Positions 1-8,062 of a stretch of 34,768 nt of DNA are shown one piece after another. Origin of the DNA: Myxococcales bacterium (GTDB lineage: Bacteria > Myxococcota_A > Polyangia > Polyangiales > Polyangiaceae); contig JANYHK010000062.1 in assembly GCA_025359105.1 (NCBI GenBank), positions 1-34,768 on the forward strand. Reading direction: 5' to 3'. Each line of letters begins with the position of its first letter. The first letter of the stretch is position 1. The position numbers and the translations under genes were made by a program. A model generated the notes under the pieces. That model did not search any database. It worked only from the letters and a program-made list of their open reading frames with translations, and was not told where the DNA came from.

Positions 1-97
1 TGGCGGAAGCGCACGGGAATCGAACCCGCCTAGGACACTTTCGCGCCCTACACCGGTTTTGAAAACCGGGGCCGGCAGCCAGCCGACAGGCGCTTCC
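1..97 (-). tRNA. selC: tRNA-Sec (UCA anticodon)
   Basis: Read on the minus strand, this folds as a bacterial selenocysteine tRNA. It has an 8-bp acceptor stem (GGAAGCGC with GCGCTTCC) followed by GCCA, and a 6-bp D stem (GTCGGC/GCCGGC). The anticodon loop is TTTCAAA with TCA at 62-60. A long variable arm (TAGGGCGC-GAAA-GTGTCCTA) precedes a T arm with TTCGATT. The long acceptor stem, long D stem and large extra arm are specific to tRNA-Sec and separate it from tRNA-Ser. It decodes UGA as selenocysteine with SelB and a SECIS hairpin. The CCA end is encoded and begins at the first base of the window. No selA, selB or selD gene is visible here. Confidence 0.96.
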
Positions 98-186
98 GAG
101 CGCAACTTCGGGGAAGTCCGCAGCGGTGTCAATCGCACGAGGAATCGCTGAGCTGAATGGGCGAGGCCGCGCGTCCATTCGAGCCC

Positions 187-1476
187 TCAGGGCCGCGGGC
201 GAAGCAACCCGATCGCCGTGCGGAGCTGCGGGTCTTCCGCGGCGCGCTTCGCGAGATCCGACTGCGCGAGCAGCTTGTCGAGCGTGTGGTCGCCGCCGCC
301 GCCGCCGAAGGCGACCTCGACGTCGGGTGACACACCGACCCCGCCGAACGAGCGACCGCTCGGCGTCGTGAAGAGGCTCGTCGTGTACTTCATCGCGTAG
401 CCGTTCGGCAGCTTGTCGAGCTTCTGCACGCTCCACTTGCCGAACGTGTGCGTCCCGACCAGCTGCGCGCCGCGGCCTTCGGCCAGCGCCGCCGCCAGGA
501 GCTCGGCGCCCGATGCCGTGTCCTCGTTCACGAGAACGACGAGCGGCATGTCCCCGACGAGGCGCTCCCCTTTGGCGACCACGGTCTCCGACGGCAGCCC
601 GCGCTTGCTCACCTTCACGATGGGCGTCCCTGGCTTCAAGAAAAAGCCCGCGCTGGTGATGGCCTCGTCGAAAAGGCCCCCGGCGTTCATCCGCAGATCG
701 AGGACGACCGCGCGGGCTCCCGAGAGGGTCCCCAGGACCCCCTTCAGCACCGCGGGTGTCTTCTCGTGGAACGTGTGGATGCGCACGTAGCCGACGCCGT
801 TCGCGAGCATTCCGCCGCTCGCCACGTCGATGGGCACGATCTCGCGCTTCAGCGTCACCGAGAAGATCTTGTCGTCGCGAAGCACGGTGAGCGTCACGTT
901 CTCGCCGGCCTTGCCGCGCACGTCCCGCACGACGTCCCGCATCTGCTTGCCCTTGTAGAGCTTGCCGCCGACGCTCAGGATCTCGTCTCCGGGCAGGAGC
1001 TTCTCGCGCTCGGCCGGCGAGCCGGCGACGGTCCCGAGCACGCCGATGTGGCCGTTCGTCGCGTCGAAGTGGATCTTCACGCCGACGCCGACGACCTCGC
1101 CCTTCATGTCCGCCTCCATGTCGGCGAGCTCGGCGGGCGAGAGCAGCTTGTTCCACTTCTGCATGTTCGGCTCGATGCGCGCGAGCATGCCCTCGGCGGC
1201 GGCGCGGTAGAGATCGTCCTCGGTGAGCCCGGCGGAGTAGTAGCTGGTGAGGAGTGTGTCCTTCACCGTCCGGAATGCGCGCTCGCCGTCGGCGAACTTC
1301 TCCGTCGGAATCGGCTCGTCCGGCTCGGGAGCGCGAGCAGGGACAGCGGCCGGTGCAGCCTGCGTGCCTTGCGCGACCGCAGAAGACGCGGGCGCCGTGG
1401 ACACCGGATCGGTGTGGCCGCACGCGCCGAAGATCGCCAGGAGCACGGGGACCGAGAGCTTGTGGAAGGAGTTCAT
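187..1476 (-). CDS. S41 family C-terminal processing peptidase, lipoprotein
   Basis: A 429-residue exported serine protease of the CtpA/tail-specific class. The N-terminus is a lipoprotein signal with Cys19 (lipobox I-F-G-A-C). A PDZ domain lies at about residues 125-205 (GVGVKIHFD, GDEILSVGG). The S41 core follows, with a VVLDLRMNAGG strand, nucleophile Ser322 in NEDTASGAE and general base Lys347 in THTFGKWSVQ. The C-terminal VGVSPDVEV is also typical. It probably trims C-termini of envelope proteins from the periplasmic face of a membrane. The ATG has only a weak AGAAG ribosome site. The leader contains a 14-bp tandem duplication. It lies downstream of the sigma/anti-sigma pair on the same strand with a 51-nt gap and may be co-transcribed with it. 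Confidence 0.93.
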   Translation of the reverse strand: MNSFHKLSVPVLLAIFGACGHTDPVSTAPASSAVAQGTQAAPAAVPARAPEPDEPIPTEKFADGERAFRTVKDTLLTSYYSAGLTEDDLYRAAAEGMLARIEPNMQKWNKLLSPAELADMEADMKGEVVGVGVKIHFDATNGHIGVLGTVAGSPAEREKLLPGDEILSVGGKLYKGKQMRDVVRDVRGKAGENVTLTVLRDDKIFSVTLKREIVPIDVASGGMLANGVGYVRIHTFHEKTPAVLKGVLGTLSGARAVVLDLRMNAGGLFDEAITSAGFFLKPGTPIVKVSKRGLPSETVVAKGERLVGDMPLVVLVNEDTASGAELLAAALAEGRGAQLVGTHTFGKWSVQKLDKLPNGYAMKYTTSLFTTPSGRSFGGVGVSPDVEVAFGGGGGDHTLDKLLAQSDLAKRAAEDPQLRTAIGLLRPRP

Positions 1477-1481
1477 GGGCT

Positions 1482-1509
1482 TCTCTTGAATGGAGTCTCT
1501 TGAATGGAG
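1482..1509. repeat. Tandem duplication, 2 x 14 bp, in the protease leader
   Basis: Two perfect adjacent copies of TCTCTTGAATGGAG lie directly upstream of the S41 protease ATG (start at 1476), ending 6 nt before it. This looks like a recent slippage duplication. It sits where the ribosome-binding site should be and could alter translation initiation, but no such effect can be shown from sequence. Confidence 0.85.
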
Positions 1510-1527
1510 TCGTTCGAACTCTTCTCT

Positions 1528-1932
1528 TCAGTAGATCGTAAGGCTCTCCGCCAGCGGCCGCGCCGTGTCGACGTAGCGACCACCGGCCAGAGGCGGCGCC
1601 TTCTCGGCGAGGGCCGGGAGGAGCGAGGCCACCACGAGCGCGAGCACCGCCGCGGCGAGGCCCTGGTAGAGCGGGATCGGGCGCGCCATCCACCCGCGCG
1701 CGAGTGTCCAGCGCGTCGGCCGAAAGCGCGCTGCCACTGCGCTCCGCAGCCGCTCCTGCGCCGCCGCAGACGGCACCGCGCCCTGCGCGCCGGGCGCGGT
1801 GCGTCGCTTGAGCGCCAGGTACGCGCGCAAGCACCCGGTGCACGTGAGCAAGTGCTCTTCGACGCGATCGCGGTCCGCCTCTTCCAGCGTACCGAAGTGG
1901 TAAGCGGCGAGATCGACTACGACGCAATCCAT
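1528..1932 (-). CDS. Anti-sigma factor with zinc-finger (zf-HC2 type), one membrane segment
   Basis: A 134-residue protein encoded directly after, and overlapping by 16 nt, an ECF sigma factor. The N-terminal part carries the ZAS/zf-HC2 motif His27-x3-Cys31-x2-Cys34 (EEHLLTCTGC). A single hydrophobic segment lies at about residues 88-108, and the short C-terminal tail would be periplasmic. This is the standard layout of a membrane-bound anti-sigma factor that holds the sigma factor inactive through its cytoplasmic N-terminal domain. The signal it senses cannot be read from the sequence. The overlap with the sigma gene suggests translational coupling and stoichiometric synthesis. Confidence 0.9.
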   Translation of the reverse strand: MDCVVVDLAAYHFGTLEEADRDRVEEHLLTCTGCLRAYLALKRRTAPGAQGAVPSAAAQERLRSAVAARFRPTRWTLARGWMARPIPLYQGLAAAVLALVVASLLPALAEKAPPLAGGRYVDTARPLAESLTIY

Positions 1933-2453
1933 GGCTTCATCTCCTCGCGCAACGTGGTCACCATCTGGTTCATCCTCGATTTGATCGTCCCGAGCGGGGT
2001 CTCCAGCACCTCCGCCATTTCCTCGTAGCTCATGCCGCTCGACCGCAAGTGAAAGAGCTCGAGCAGCTTCGGGGGCAGGCGCTCGACGGCCCCTGCGAGC
2101 GCCTGATCCAGCTCCTTGCCCTCGAGCTTCTCGTCCGCGCGCACGGCAGGCTCGACCTCCGGGATCGAAGCCACAGCGCGCGCGCCGCGCTCCCTGCTGC
2201 GGAGCACGTTGAGCGCGCAGTTTCGCCCGATGCGGTACAGCCAGGCCCGGAAGCCGCCCGGTCTCAGCTCCACGTCGCGCGCGTCGAGGGCACGCATGAA
2301 CGCTTCGTGGAACACGTCCTCCGCGTCGGCGCGGCTACGGAGGATGGAGAACAGAAACCCGTAGAGCCGCGACGCGTAGCGCGCGTAGAGCTCGTCGAAC
2401 GCGCGCATGTCGCCGCGGCGAATGCGTTCGTAGAGGGCCTCGTCGGAGTCCAT
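1917..2453 (-). CDS. RNA polymerase ECF-type sigma factor
   Basis: A 178-residue sigma-70 family factor with only regions 2 and 4. Region 2 covers about residues 15-80 (FDELYARYASRLYGFLF, DAEDVFHEAFMRAL, FRAWLYRIGRNCALN). Region 4 covers about residues 120-172 (VERLPPKLLELFHLRSSGMSYEEMAEVLETPLGTIKSRM), with its helix-turn-helix at SYEEMAEVLETPLGTIKSRM. The start ATG has an AGGA site 9 nt upstream. It recruits core RNA polymerase to target promoters once released from the anti-sigma factor encoded by the overlapping downstream gene. The target genes are unknown. The S41 protease lies just downstream on the same strand. Confidence 0.95.
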   Translation of the reverse strand: MDSDEALYERIRRGDMRAFDELYARYASRLYGFLFSILRSRADAEDVFHEAFMRALDARDVELRPGGFRAWLYRIGRNCALNVLRSRERGARAVASIPEVEPAVRADEKLEGKELDQALAGAVERLPPKLLELFHLRSSGMSYEEMAEVLETPLGTIKSRMNQMVTTLREEMKPWIAS

Positions 2454-2560
2454 GTGCTCGGTCCTCGCCAGCTAAACACCGGCGCCCGGCAAAGGTTCGA
2501 GGGAATCTGCACCTACATCATCGCCACCCGGCGAAACCAGGCAGGTCAGGCCAGCGTGGA

Positions 2561-3193
2561 CTACGGAAGAAGCCCAGCGTCGGCCTCGACGAGCTCGAAG
2601 ACGAGGCGGCTACCGGCGGGCACCGCGAGCCGGCCGACGACGCGCTCGTGCTCGTGCGGCGGGTTCTCGTTGCCGATGAGCGCCTCTGACTGCCCGTAGG
2701 TGGAGACCACGACGCGCCCCGCCCCGTCGTCCGCGACGCGAACGTAGTCGCCGTAGCCGGCGTAGTAGCAGACCAGGCCGCCGCGCACAGTCGACGTCTC
2801 GTCGAGCTCCGCCGCCTCGTACGCGAGGCGGCAGCCCGGCTCGTTCAGCGTGCCGATCGCGAGCCGCTGCGGCGGCTCGGTCGCGGCCACGAGCTCGAGC
2901 GTCGTGTGGAACGCCTCGCGCCCCGTCTTGGGATCGCGGCGTAGCTCCTGATCGAGGACGCGAAAGCGGATCCTCACCGTGCGATCGCCGGCCGGAGTCG
3001 CCTCCGCGCGCCGCTCGGGCTCGGCGCGGAGCCCCGACGCCTCGGTCGACGCGCTCGCAGTCGCCGGAACGGCAAGCACCGACGTAACGGGCGGCGCCGA
3101 CGGACGGGCACACCCTCCCGCGACCGCCGCGCCGGCCGCGGCGACCGCGATCAGCGTCGCGAGCGCGCAGGCACGAACGGTCGAGATGGGCAC
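2561..3193 (-). CDS. Uncharacterised lipoprotein
   Basis: About 210 residues with a clear lipoprotein signal (hydrophobic run ending A-G-G-C, Cys28). I chose the GTG at 3193 because AAGGA lies 7 nt upstream and the signal peptide begins there. Longer in-frame starts overlap the M50 protease gene and add an Arg-rich, non-signal segment. The mature part has a Pro/Ala/Ser-rich linker and then a compact beta-rich region with few landmarks (VRIRFRVLDQEL, RLVFELVEAD), including a segment GYGDYVRVADDGAGRVVVS. I do not recognise the family. It is the last gene of the long minus-strand array that starts near 13.1 kb, 41 nt after the M50 gene. Confidence 0.75.
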   Translation of the reverse strand: MPISTVRACALATLIAVAAAGAAVAGGCARPSAPPVTSVLAVPATASASTEASGLRAEPERRAEATPAGDRTVRIRFRVLDQELRRDPKTGREAFHTTLELVAATEPPQRLAIGTLNEPGCRLAYEAAELDETSTVRGGLVCYYAGYGDYVRVADDGAGRVVVSTYGQSEALIGNENPPHEHERVVGRLAVPAGSRLVFELVEADAGLLP

Positions 3194-3234
3194 GGGCACG
3201 TCCTTGAAACGACGCAGCGCGAGCGACGATTCCG

Positions 3235-4014
3235 CTATTTTTTCCGGTTGGCCCGCGCACCCCGCGCCCCGCGCGCGCCTGCCGCGACGGAGCCGGGGGC
3301 CGCCGCGGGGATCGGCGTGCGCCACGCCACGCGGAGCCCGAGCGCGAGCAGCCCGAACGACACGACCGCGAGCGCGGCGCCCCAGACGAGGTACGACCCT
3401 CCGAAGGCCTGGGCCACGTTGATGATGTCGGAGGGGCGGGTCGCGCCGTCGACCGTCGCCGTCGCGGAGAAGAGGTAGTCCTTACCGCTCCACGTGTCGG
3501 CGGCGAGCGCCACGCCGACGAGCTGCGCCACGATCATGCGCTGCCTAGGGCCGCCCCAGCGCGCGAAGAAGGCGAGGAAGACGGCGACGAGCGGCAGCGC
3601 TATCCATCCGGCGAGGGAGCGCACCCACACGGCCAGCGACAAGGCGATCGCCACCGCCAGCACCGCCATGACGATGCGCGCGCGCCGCGGGCCGCGGGAC
3701 AGGACCAGCACCGCGGCACCCACGATCGGCGGCGCGACGAGCCCGCCCGCCGCGACGAGCCCGGCCTGCCACGGGCGCGACGTGGCGGTGTAGGCGAGCC
3801 CGGCGCCGTTCGCGAAGACGTCGAGCGACGTGAAGCGCCCGCCGCACAGGAGCGCCGTCAAGCCGTGCCCCATCTCGTGCACCCACGTGGAGAGGAGCGT
3901 CAACGGGTACAGGAGCACGCCGCCGAACGGAATGAACGTCTTCACCACGAAGTAGACGGCGACCGCGGAAAGGAGCGCGCCACGCGAGGTCGGCTTCGGC
4001 GGCGCGGGCGGCAT
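3235..4014 (-). CDS. M50-family membrane metallopeptidase (M50B-like)
   Basis: A 259-residue integral membrane protein with about five to six hydrophobic segments. The zinc site His46-Glu-x-x-His50 (TWVHEMGHGLTALLCGG) sits in a membrane segment near the N-terminus, as in site-2/M50B proteases. The C-terminal region has further membrane helices (ALAVVSFGLLALGL) and a basic Ala/Gly/Arg-rich cytoplasmic tail. The M50B group, related to the plant protein EGY and YwhC-like peptidases, cleaves substrates within the membrane or acts as a chaperone-like membrane protein. The substrate here is unknown. It lies 22 nt downstream of the MOSC gene, in the same apparent transcript. Confidence 0.85.
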   Translation of the reverse strand: MPPAPPKPTSRGALLSAVAVYFVVKTFIPFGGVLLYPLTLLSTWVHEMGHGLTALLCGGRFTSLDVFANGAGLAYTATSRPWQAGLVAAGGLVAPPIVGAAVLVLSRGPRRARIVMAVLAVAIALSLAVWVRSLAGWIALPLVAVFLAFFARWGGPRQRMIVAQLVGVALAADTWSGKDYLFSATATVDGATRPSDIINVAQAFGGSYLVWGAALAVVSFGLLALGLRVAWRTPIPAAAPGSVAAGARGARGARANRKK

Positions 4015-4036
4015 CGTTCAGGATCGGTCTAGCACC

Positions 4037-4831
4037 TCACGCGCCTTCGAGCACCCGGAGCTCGTCGCCCACGCGGAGACTTCCGAGCGTGTCGGGCACG
4101 AGGTTCACCGCGAACCACACGGCGTCGTCCCACTTCCGGAAGGTCGCGAGCGTCCGGAGCGGCTCCTTGCCGCGCGCGCCCGTCGCGGGATCGACGGTGG
4201 TGACGACGCAGCGATCGCAGGCTTTCGGGGCGCGAAACGTGACCTCGCCGATGGCGAGGCGTTTCCACCCGTCCTCCGCGAACGGCGCGTCGCACGCGAC
4301 GACGACGTTCGGACGGAAGCGCGTCATCCCGAGCGGCGCGTTCACGCGACGCTCGAGCTCGGCGAGGGAGCCGGTCGACGCGAGGAGCACCGGGAATCCA
4401 TCGGCGAACGAGACCACGTCGCCGGGCGCCGCAACGGACGAGGTGACCGCGCGCTCGACGTCGTCGGGCATGTACACGAGGCGCGCGGGGACGCCGGCGA
4501 CGCGCGAGATCCACTCGCGCGCGGCCACGTGCTCGATCGCCGCGACGCGGCTCTGCCAGACGGTGACGTCGATACGCGGACCGTCCGCGAGCGCGCGCGG
4601 CAGCGCCAGCGTCTCGCCCTCGTACGACAGCGTCAGCCGGTCGAGATCGAGCGCGGTTCGCACGAGGCAAAGGCGCGGCTCCTCACGCTGCGTGACGAAG
4701 ACGCCGTCGTCGCGAACGACCATCCAGCGCCGATCGTTCTCTAGCCCGCGGGGCTCGACCCGCGCGGCGCCGACGTCGATGCCGGCGCACGATTTGACCG
4801 GGTAGACGTGGAGCGACTGGACGCGGATCAC
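4037..4831 (-). CDS. MOSC domain protein, YcbX/mARC-like
   Basis: A 264-residue cytoplasmic protein with the two-domain layout of YcbX and the mitochondrial amidoxime-reducing component. The N-terminal MOSC beta-barrel domain (YPVKSCAGIDVGAARVEPRGL, then NDRRWMVV) precedes the MOSC domain (TRFRPNVVV; KACDRCVVTTVDPATG). Cys205 or Cys208 in the A-C-D-R-C motif corresponds to the cysteine that co-ordinates molybdenum cofactor in this family. These proteins carry Moco and reduce N-hydroxylated compounds with partner electron carriers. There is no C-terminal 2Fe-2S ferredoxin domain, unlike E. coli YcbX, so an external reductase would be needed. The start is GTG. A molybdenum enzyme downstream of molybdate uptake and storage genes fits the context. 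Confidence 0.9.
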   Translation of the reverse strand: MIRVQSLHVYPVKSCAGIDVGAARVEPRGLENDRRWMVVRDDGVFVTQREEPRLCLVRTALDLDRLTLSYEGETLALPRALADGPRIDVTVWQSRVAAIEHVAAREWISRVAGVPARLVYMPDDVERAVTSSVAAPGDVVSFADGFPVLLASTGSLAELERRVNAPLGMTRFRPNVVVACDAPFAEDGWKRLAIGEVTFRAPKACDRCVVTTVDPATGARGKEPLRTLATFRKWDDAVWFAVNLVPDTLGSLRVGDELRVLEGA

Positions 4832-4852
4832 GACGCCTTGCCCTTCACGGCC

Positions 4853-5554
4853 TCATGTATGCGAGCGGGCCGGCGCCGGCGCCCCGGAAGGCGCGCCGGG
4901 CGGAAGCGCGGGCGGCGCGGTGATCTTGGTGTAGCCCTTGGGGACGTCGAACAGCGTCGCGTCGAGCGGCTTCTTCTCGATCTTGCTCGCCTCGGTGCGG
5001 CTGATCTCCTTGCCCGCCGCGTCGAACTCGACGCTGCGCAGCGGGAAGTACTTCTTCTCGCGCAGCTCCTTGTTCCACGACGCGCCGCCGCCATGGCGGA
5101 GCGCGTCGATGTCGAAGAACGCGAGCCCCTGGGCGATGCACACCTCGGTGCGCTTGCCGCTCGGGTCCTTGACGATCCAGTTCTCGCAGTCGAGGCCCGC
5201 CACCGTCTCGTGCTTGCCGGTCTTGTCGACCGCGCTCGACGTCGGGTCGGTGTTCGGCGCGGCGCTCGGCGCGGAGAAGTCCATGTCCATGTACGCCTTC
5301 TGCGCGTCCATCACGAGGACGACCTTGTTCGCCTGCGGGTCGAAGAGCGCCGACGCGCTCTGCCCGTTCGTGGTCGTGTCGAACCGGAGCTTGTCGCCCT
5401 TGGCCTTGACGATCATGTCCTGCGCCGCGCCGCCCGCCCGCGTCGTGCGCAGCGTGACCTCGCCCTCGAAGTCGGAGCCGAAGCCCTTCTTGCAGCCGGC
5501 GATACCTGCGAGGGCGATGGTGGCGAGGGCGACGGCGGAGAGGGCGCTCTTCAT
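4853..5554 (-). CDS. Lipoprotein with DUF4412-like domain
   Basis: A 233-residue lipoprotein with signal and lipobox A-G-I-A-G-C (Cys21). I chose the ATG at 5554 because the signal peptide starts there. The mature part matches the DUF4412 pattern: a first strand FEGEVTLRT, KGDKLRFDT, then a MDAQKAYMDMDF strand, TGKHETVAGLDCENWIVKD, EVCIAQGLAFFD, and a final DVPKGYTKI. The family is of unknown function and is usually exported. Its fold resembles lipid-binding LolA-type sheets, which is my inference. It starts 11 nt after the beta-propeller lipoprotein and ends 21 nt before the MOSC gene, so it belongs to the same array. Confidence 0.82.
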   Translation of the reverse strand: MKSALSAVALATIALAGIAGCKKGFGSDFEGEVTLRTTRAGGAAQDMIVKAKGDKLRFDTTTNGQSASALFDPQANKVVLVMDAQKAYMDMDFSAPSAAPNTDPTSSAVDKTGKHETVAGLDCENWIVKDPSGKRTEVCIAQGLAFFDIDALRHGGGASWNKELREKKYFPLRSVEFDAAGKEISRTEASKIEKKPLDATLFDVPKGYTKITAPPALPPGAPSGAPAPARSHT

Positions 5555-5565
5555 GGGTGCGCAGT

Positions 5566-7323
5566 CTACTCCAGACGGAGCTCGAGCACCGTGGGCTCGA
5601 ACAGCTTGTCGAGCGGGTAGATCTTCCCGTCTTTGTCGAAGCTTCCCCACTGGCTATCGGCCACGTAGAAGAATTTCTTGCCGACCACGACGCCGAGCGT
5701 CGGCTCGTGAAATTCCGGGTGGTTCCACTCGAGGACGCGCGAAAGGCGCACGCGATCACCGTCCACGACGAGCTCGACGACGCGGTGGGGGTCGGACGCG
5801 TTCTGGACGGCGATGAGCTTGCCGTCGTAGACCCGCAGACCGTCGATGCCGCAAAGGAGGAGGTCGTCCGGCGCGTCCAGCCACCGCACATGGCCGGTCG
5901 TGCGATCCACGCGGGAGAGCCCGCGCGACCAGTCGGCCACGTACAGCGCGCCGCCGAGCGCGGCGATGCCTTGCGGCGAGCGGAACCCCTTTTTTACCAG
6001 TGTTTCGAGCGTGTCCTTGCCCGGCCGAAGGACGAGCAGGTCCCCGGCGCCGGCGTCGCTCACGAAGATCGTGCCGCCCTCGTCGACGAGGAGATCGTTG
6101 CAGTTGTGCGGCCCCGGCCCGGCGAGCGGGACCTTCTTCGTCACGCGGCCGGTGGCCAGGTCCAGCGCGACGAGGATCGCGCGGCCGTCGTCGTCCTTCT
6201 TGAAGCCGCGCATCTCCGGTACGCCGGTCGTGCACGCCCACAAGAGCTTGCGCGGCGCATCGAGGGCGAGCCCGAGGACCGCCATGAGCCCGTCCGCCTC
6301 GCTCGTGAAGTCGCGCGCGGCGCCGCCCGGCGCGACGCGGACGATCTTGCGGCGATGGACGCTGCTCACGAAGAAGGCGCCGGTCGCTTCGTCCCGCGCG
6401 AGCCCCTCGGCGACGAAGTCTTTCTCGGGCAGCCGGAAGGCGACCGTGCTCGCCCGGGTCCGCTTGGCAGCGAGCGCGTCCAGATCGGCCTTCACGCGCG
6501 CGAACGCTGGCAGACCGCGCAAGGTCGCGAAGTCGTCCTCCGCCATGACGTCGACGTACACCTTGAGCCGCGCGACGCGCGCGAGCGTGGCCACGGCGTC
6601 GTCGGCGCGCCCGTTCACCGCGTACGCCGCCGCGAGCGTGTAGAGCCCACGCGGTCGGCCAGGCTGGATCTTGACAGCACGCTCGGCGGACGCCAAAAAC
6701 GCCGGCTTGTCGCTGGCCTTGGACGCTTTGACGGCACGTTCGAGCTCGTCGGTCGCGTCACCAGGTTCGAACGCCGGCGCCGCGCCGCCCGCGTCGCGTT
6801 CGACGTACACGCGGATCTTCGTCACGCCGCCGACGCGCGGCAGCGGATCCCCCGGCCGCGCGAGTCGCCCACCCTGGCCATGGTACGCAGGGAACGGCTC
6901 GTCCGGCGCCACGAGGCTCGCGAAGATCTCGCCGCGCCGGCTCACGATGAGCGCCGGGAGCGGGTCCTTGTCGCTCGCCGGCTTGCGGAGCAGGATCGTG
7001 ACGTCCTTGTCACCGGTCGCCGCGACGATCGCGCCCTCGCGCGCCGCGGCCGCGCCGAGCAGCGTCGTCATCTTCCACGCGCGGTGCTCCTCGTTCTTGA
7101 AATCGGGCGGCACGCTCGCCAGCTTTGCCCCGTCGAGCGCGGGCGCCGGCACGCCGTCCACTTCGACGGTCACCGCGGCGCCGATGAGGAGCGCGGGCGC
7201 GGCCGTGGCCTGCGGCGGCGGCGGCTTCGGCATCCTCTTCGCGTCCGTCGACTCGCTGGCTTTCGTGCAAGCCAGAGCCAGAGCACACACCATCATCGCC
7301 CCCGCGATCGCGATCGTCCTCAC
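5566..7323 (-). CDS. Two-part lipoprotein: SUOX-like domain, helical spacer and SMP-30/NHL-type beta-propeller
   Basis: About 585 residues from the GTG at 7323, where a lipoprotein signal begins (Cys19, L-A-L-A-C). A longer start would overlap modC and lacks a signal. Residues 45-170 resemble the short periplasmic domains related to the sulfite-oxidase/Moco-binding fold (VEVDGVPAPALDGAKL, WKMTTLLGAAA, VTKIRVYVE). No Moco-ligating cysteine is evident. A TPR-like helical stretch follows (GLYTLAAAYAVNGRADDAVATL). The C-terminal 320 residues are a beta-propeller of the SMP-30/NHL type (VAEGLARDEATGAFFVSS, GPHNCNDLLVDEGGTIFVSD, SPQGIAALGGALYVADW, LCGIDGLRVYDGKLIAV). It starts 5 nt after modC, so it is almost certainly co-transcribed with the molybdate genes. 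The substrate is unknown. Confidence 0.82.
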   Translation of the reverse strand: MRTIAIAGAMMVCALALACTKASESTDAKRMPKPPPPQATAAPALLIGAAVTVEVDGVPAPALDGAKLASVPPDFKNEEHRAWKMTTLLGAAAAREGAIVAATGDKDVTILLRKPASDKDPLPALIVSRRGEIFASLVAPDEPFPAYHGQGGRLARPGDPLPRVGGVTKIRVYVERDAGGAAPAFEPGDATDELERAVKASKASDKPAFLASAERAVKIQPGRPRGLYTLAAAYAVNGRADDAVATLARVARLKVYVDVMAEDDFATLRGLPAFARVKADLDALAAKRTRASTVAFRLPEKDFVAEGLARDEATGAFFVSSVHRRKIVRVAPGGAARDFTSEADGLMAVLGLALDAPRKLLWACTTGVPEMRGFKKDDDGRAILVALDLATGRVTKKVPLAGPGPHNCNDLLVDEGGTIFVSDAGAGDLLVLRPGKDTLETLVKKGFRSPQGIAALGGALYVADWSRGLSRVDRTTGHVRWLDAPDDLLLCGIDGLRVYDGKLIAVQNASDPHRVVELVVDGDRVRLSRVLEWNHPEFHEPTLGVVVGKKFFYVADSQWGSFDKDGKIYPLDKLFEPTVLELRLE

Positions 7324-7327
7324 GGCC

Positions 7328-8062
7328 TCACCCCTCTCCTTCGCGCGTTTGCGCGCTCGGCACGACCTCGTCACCGTCGTCGCCCAGGACGTCCGCCACT
7401 GCGCCCCGCTTCGTCACGCGGCCGCCGTCGATGAGCACCGCCCGGTCGCCGAGCGCGCGTGCTTCGCCGCGGTGGTGCGTCACGTGGAGCATCGGGACAC
7501 CGAGCTCGGCGACGAACGTGCGCAGATCGCGGACGAGATCGTTTCGCAGCTCGCGGTCCATCGCGCTGAACGGCTCGTCGAAGAGGACGACCTTCGGGTT
7601 GGTGGCAAACGCGCGCGCGAGGGCGACGCGCTGCGCCTCGCCGCCCGAGAACGTCGCGGGCCGGCGCCCTTCCAGGTGTCCGACGCGCAGGCGTTCGAGC
7701 ATCTTCCGCGCGCGCACGACCTTGTCGTCCCTTCCGATCGTGCGGTCCATCCCGTACATCACGTTCGCGGCCGCGGTCATGTGGGGAAAAAGCGCCAGCG
7801 TCTGGAAGACGAACGCGACGTGGCGAAGGTGCACGGGGCGGTCCGCGCGCGACGCCGCGTCGAACCAGACGTCCTCGCCCAGCGCGATTTTTCCGCGCGT
7901 CGGCCGGACGAGGCCGGCGATCGCGGCCAGCGTCGTGCTCTTTCCGGCACCGCTCGGGCCGAACAGAATCGTGATGCCGGGCGGCGCCTCGAAGCGCACG
8001 TCGAGGCGAAAGCCCCCGCGCTGCTCGACCTCGATCGCCACGGTCAACGCCTCAGCGGGCAT
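7328..8062 (-). CDS. modC: Molybdate ABC transporter ATP-binding protein, short form
   Basis: A 244-residue ABC ATPase. Walker A is GPSGAGKST at about residues 35-43, the Q-loop is AFVFQTLALFPHMT, the signature is FSGGEAQRVALARA, Walker B is VVLFDEPFSAMD, and the switch histidine is in HVTHHRGEA. It energises molybdate import through ModB. The assignment rests on the order modA-modB-modC and the 11-nt overlap with modB. Typical ModC proteins are about 350 residues because of a C-terminal TOBE/Mop domain that binds molybdate and gives feedback inhibition. Here the protein stops shortly after the ATPase domain, so that regulatory domain is missing. Confidence 0.92.
   Translation of the reverse strand: MPAEALTVAIEVEQRGGFRLDVRFEAPPGITILFGPSGAGKSTTLAAIAGLVRPTRGKIALGEDVWFDAASRADRPVHLRHVAFVFQTLALFPHMTAAANVMYGMDRTIGRDDKVVRARKMLERLRVGHLEGRRPATFSGGEAQRVALARAFATNPKVVLFDEPFSAMDRELRNDLVRDLRTFVAELGVPMLHVTHHRGEARALGDRAVLIDGGRVTKRGAVADVLGDDGDEVVPSAQTREGEG

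Noticed and set aside
5557-7434. A 625-codon plus-strand frame opposite the propeller lipoprotein
   Set aside because: Antisense shadow; GC-rich codon structure keeps the opposite frame open. No ribosome site or domain.
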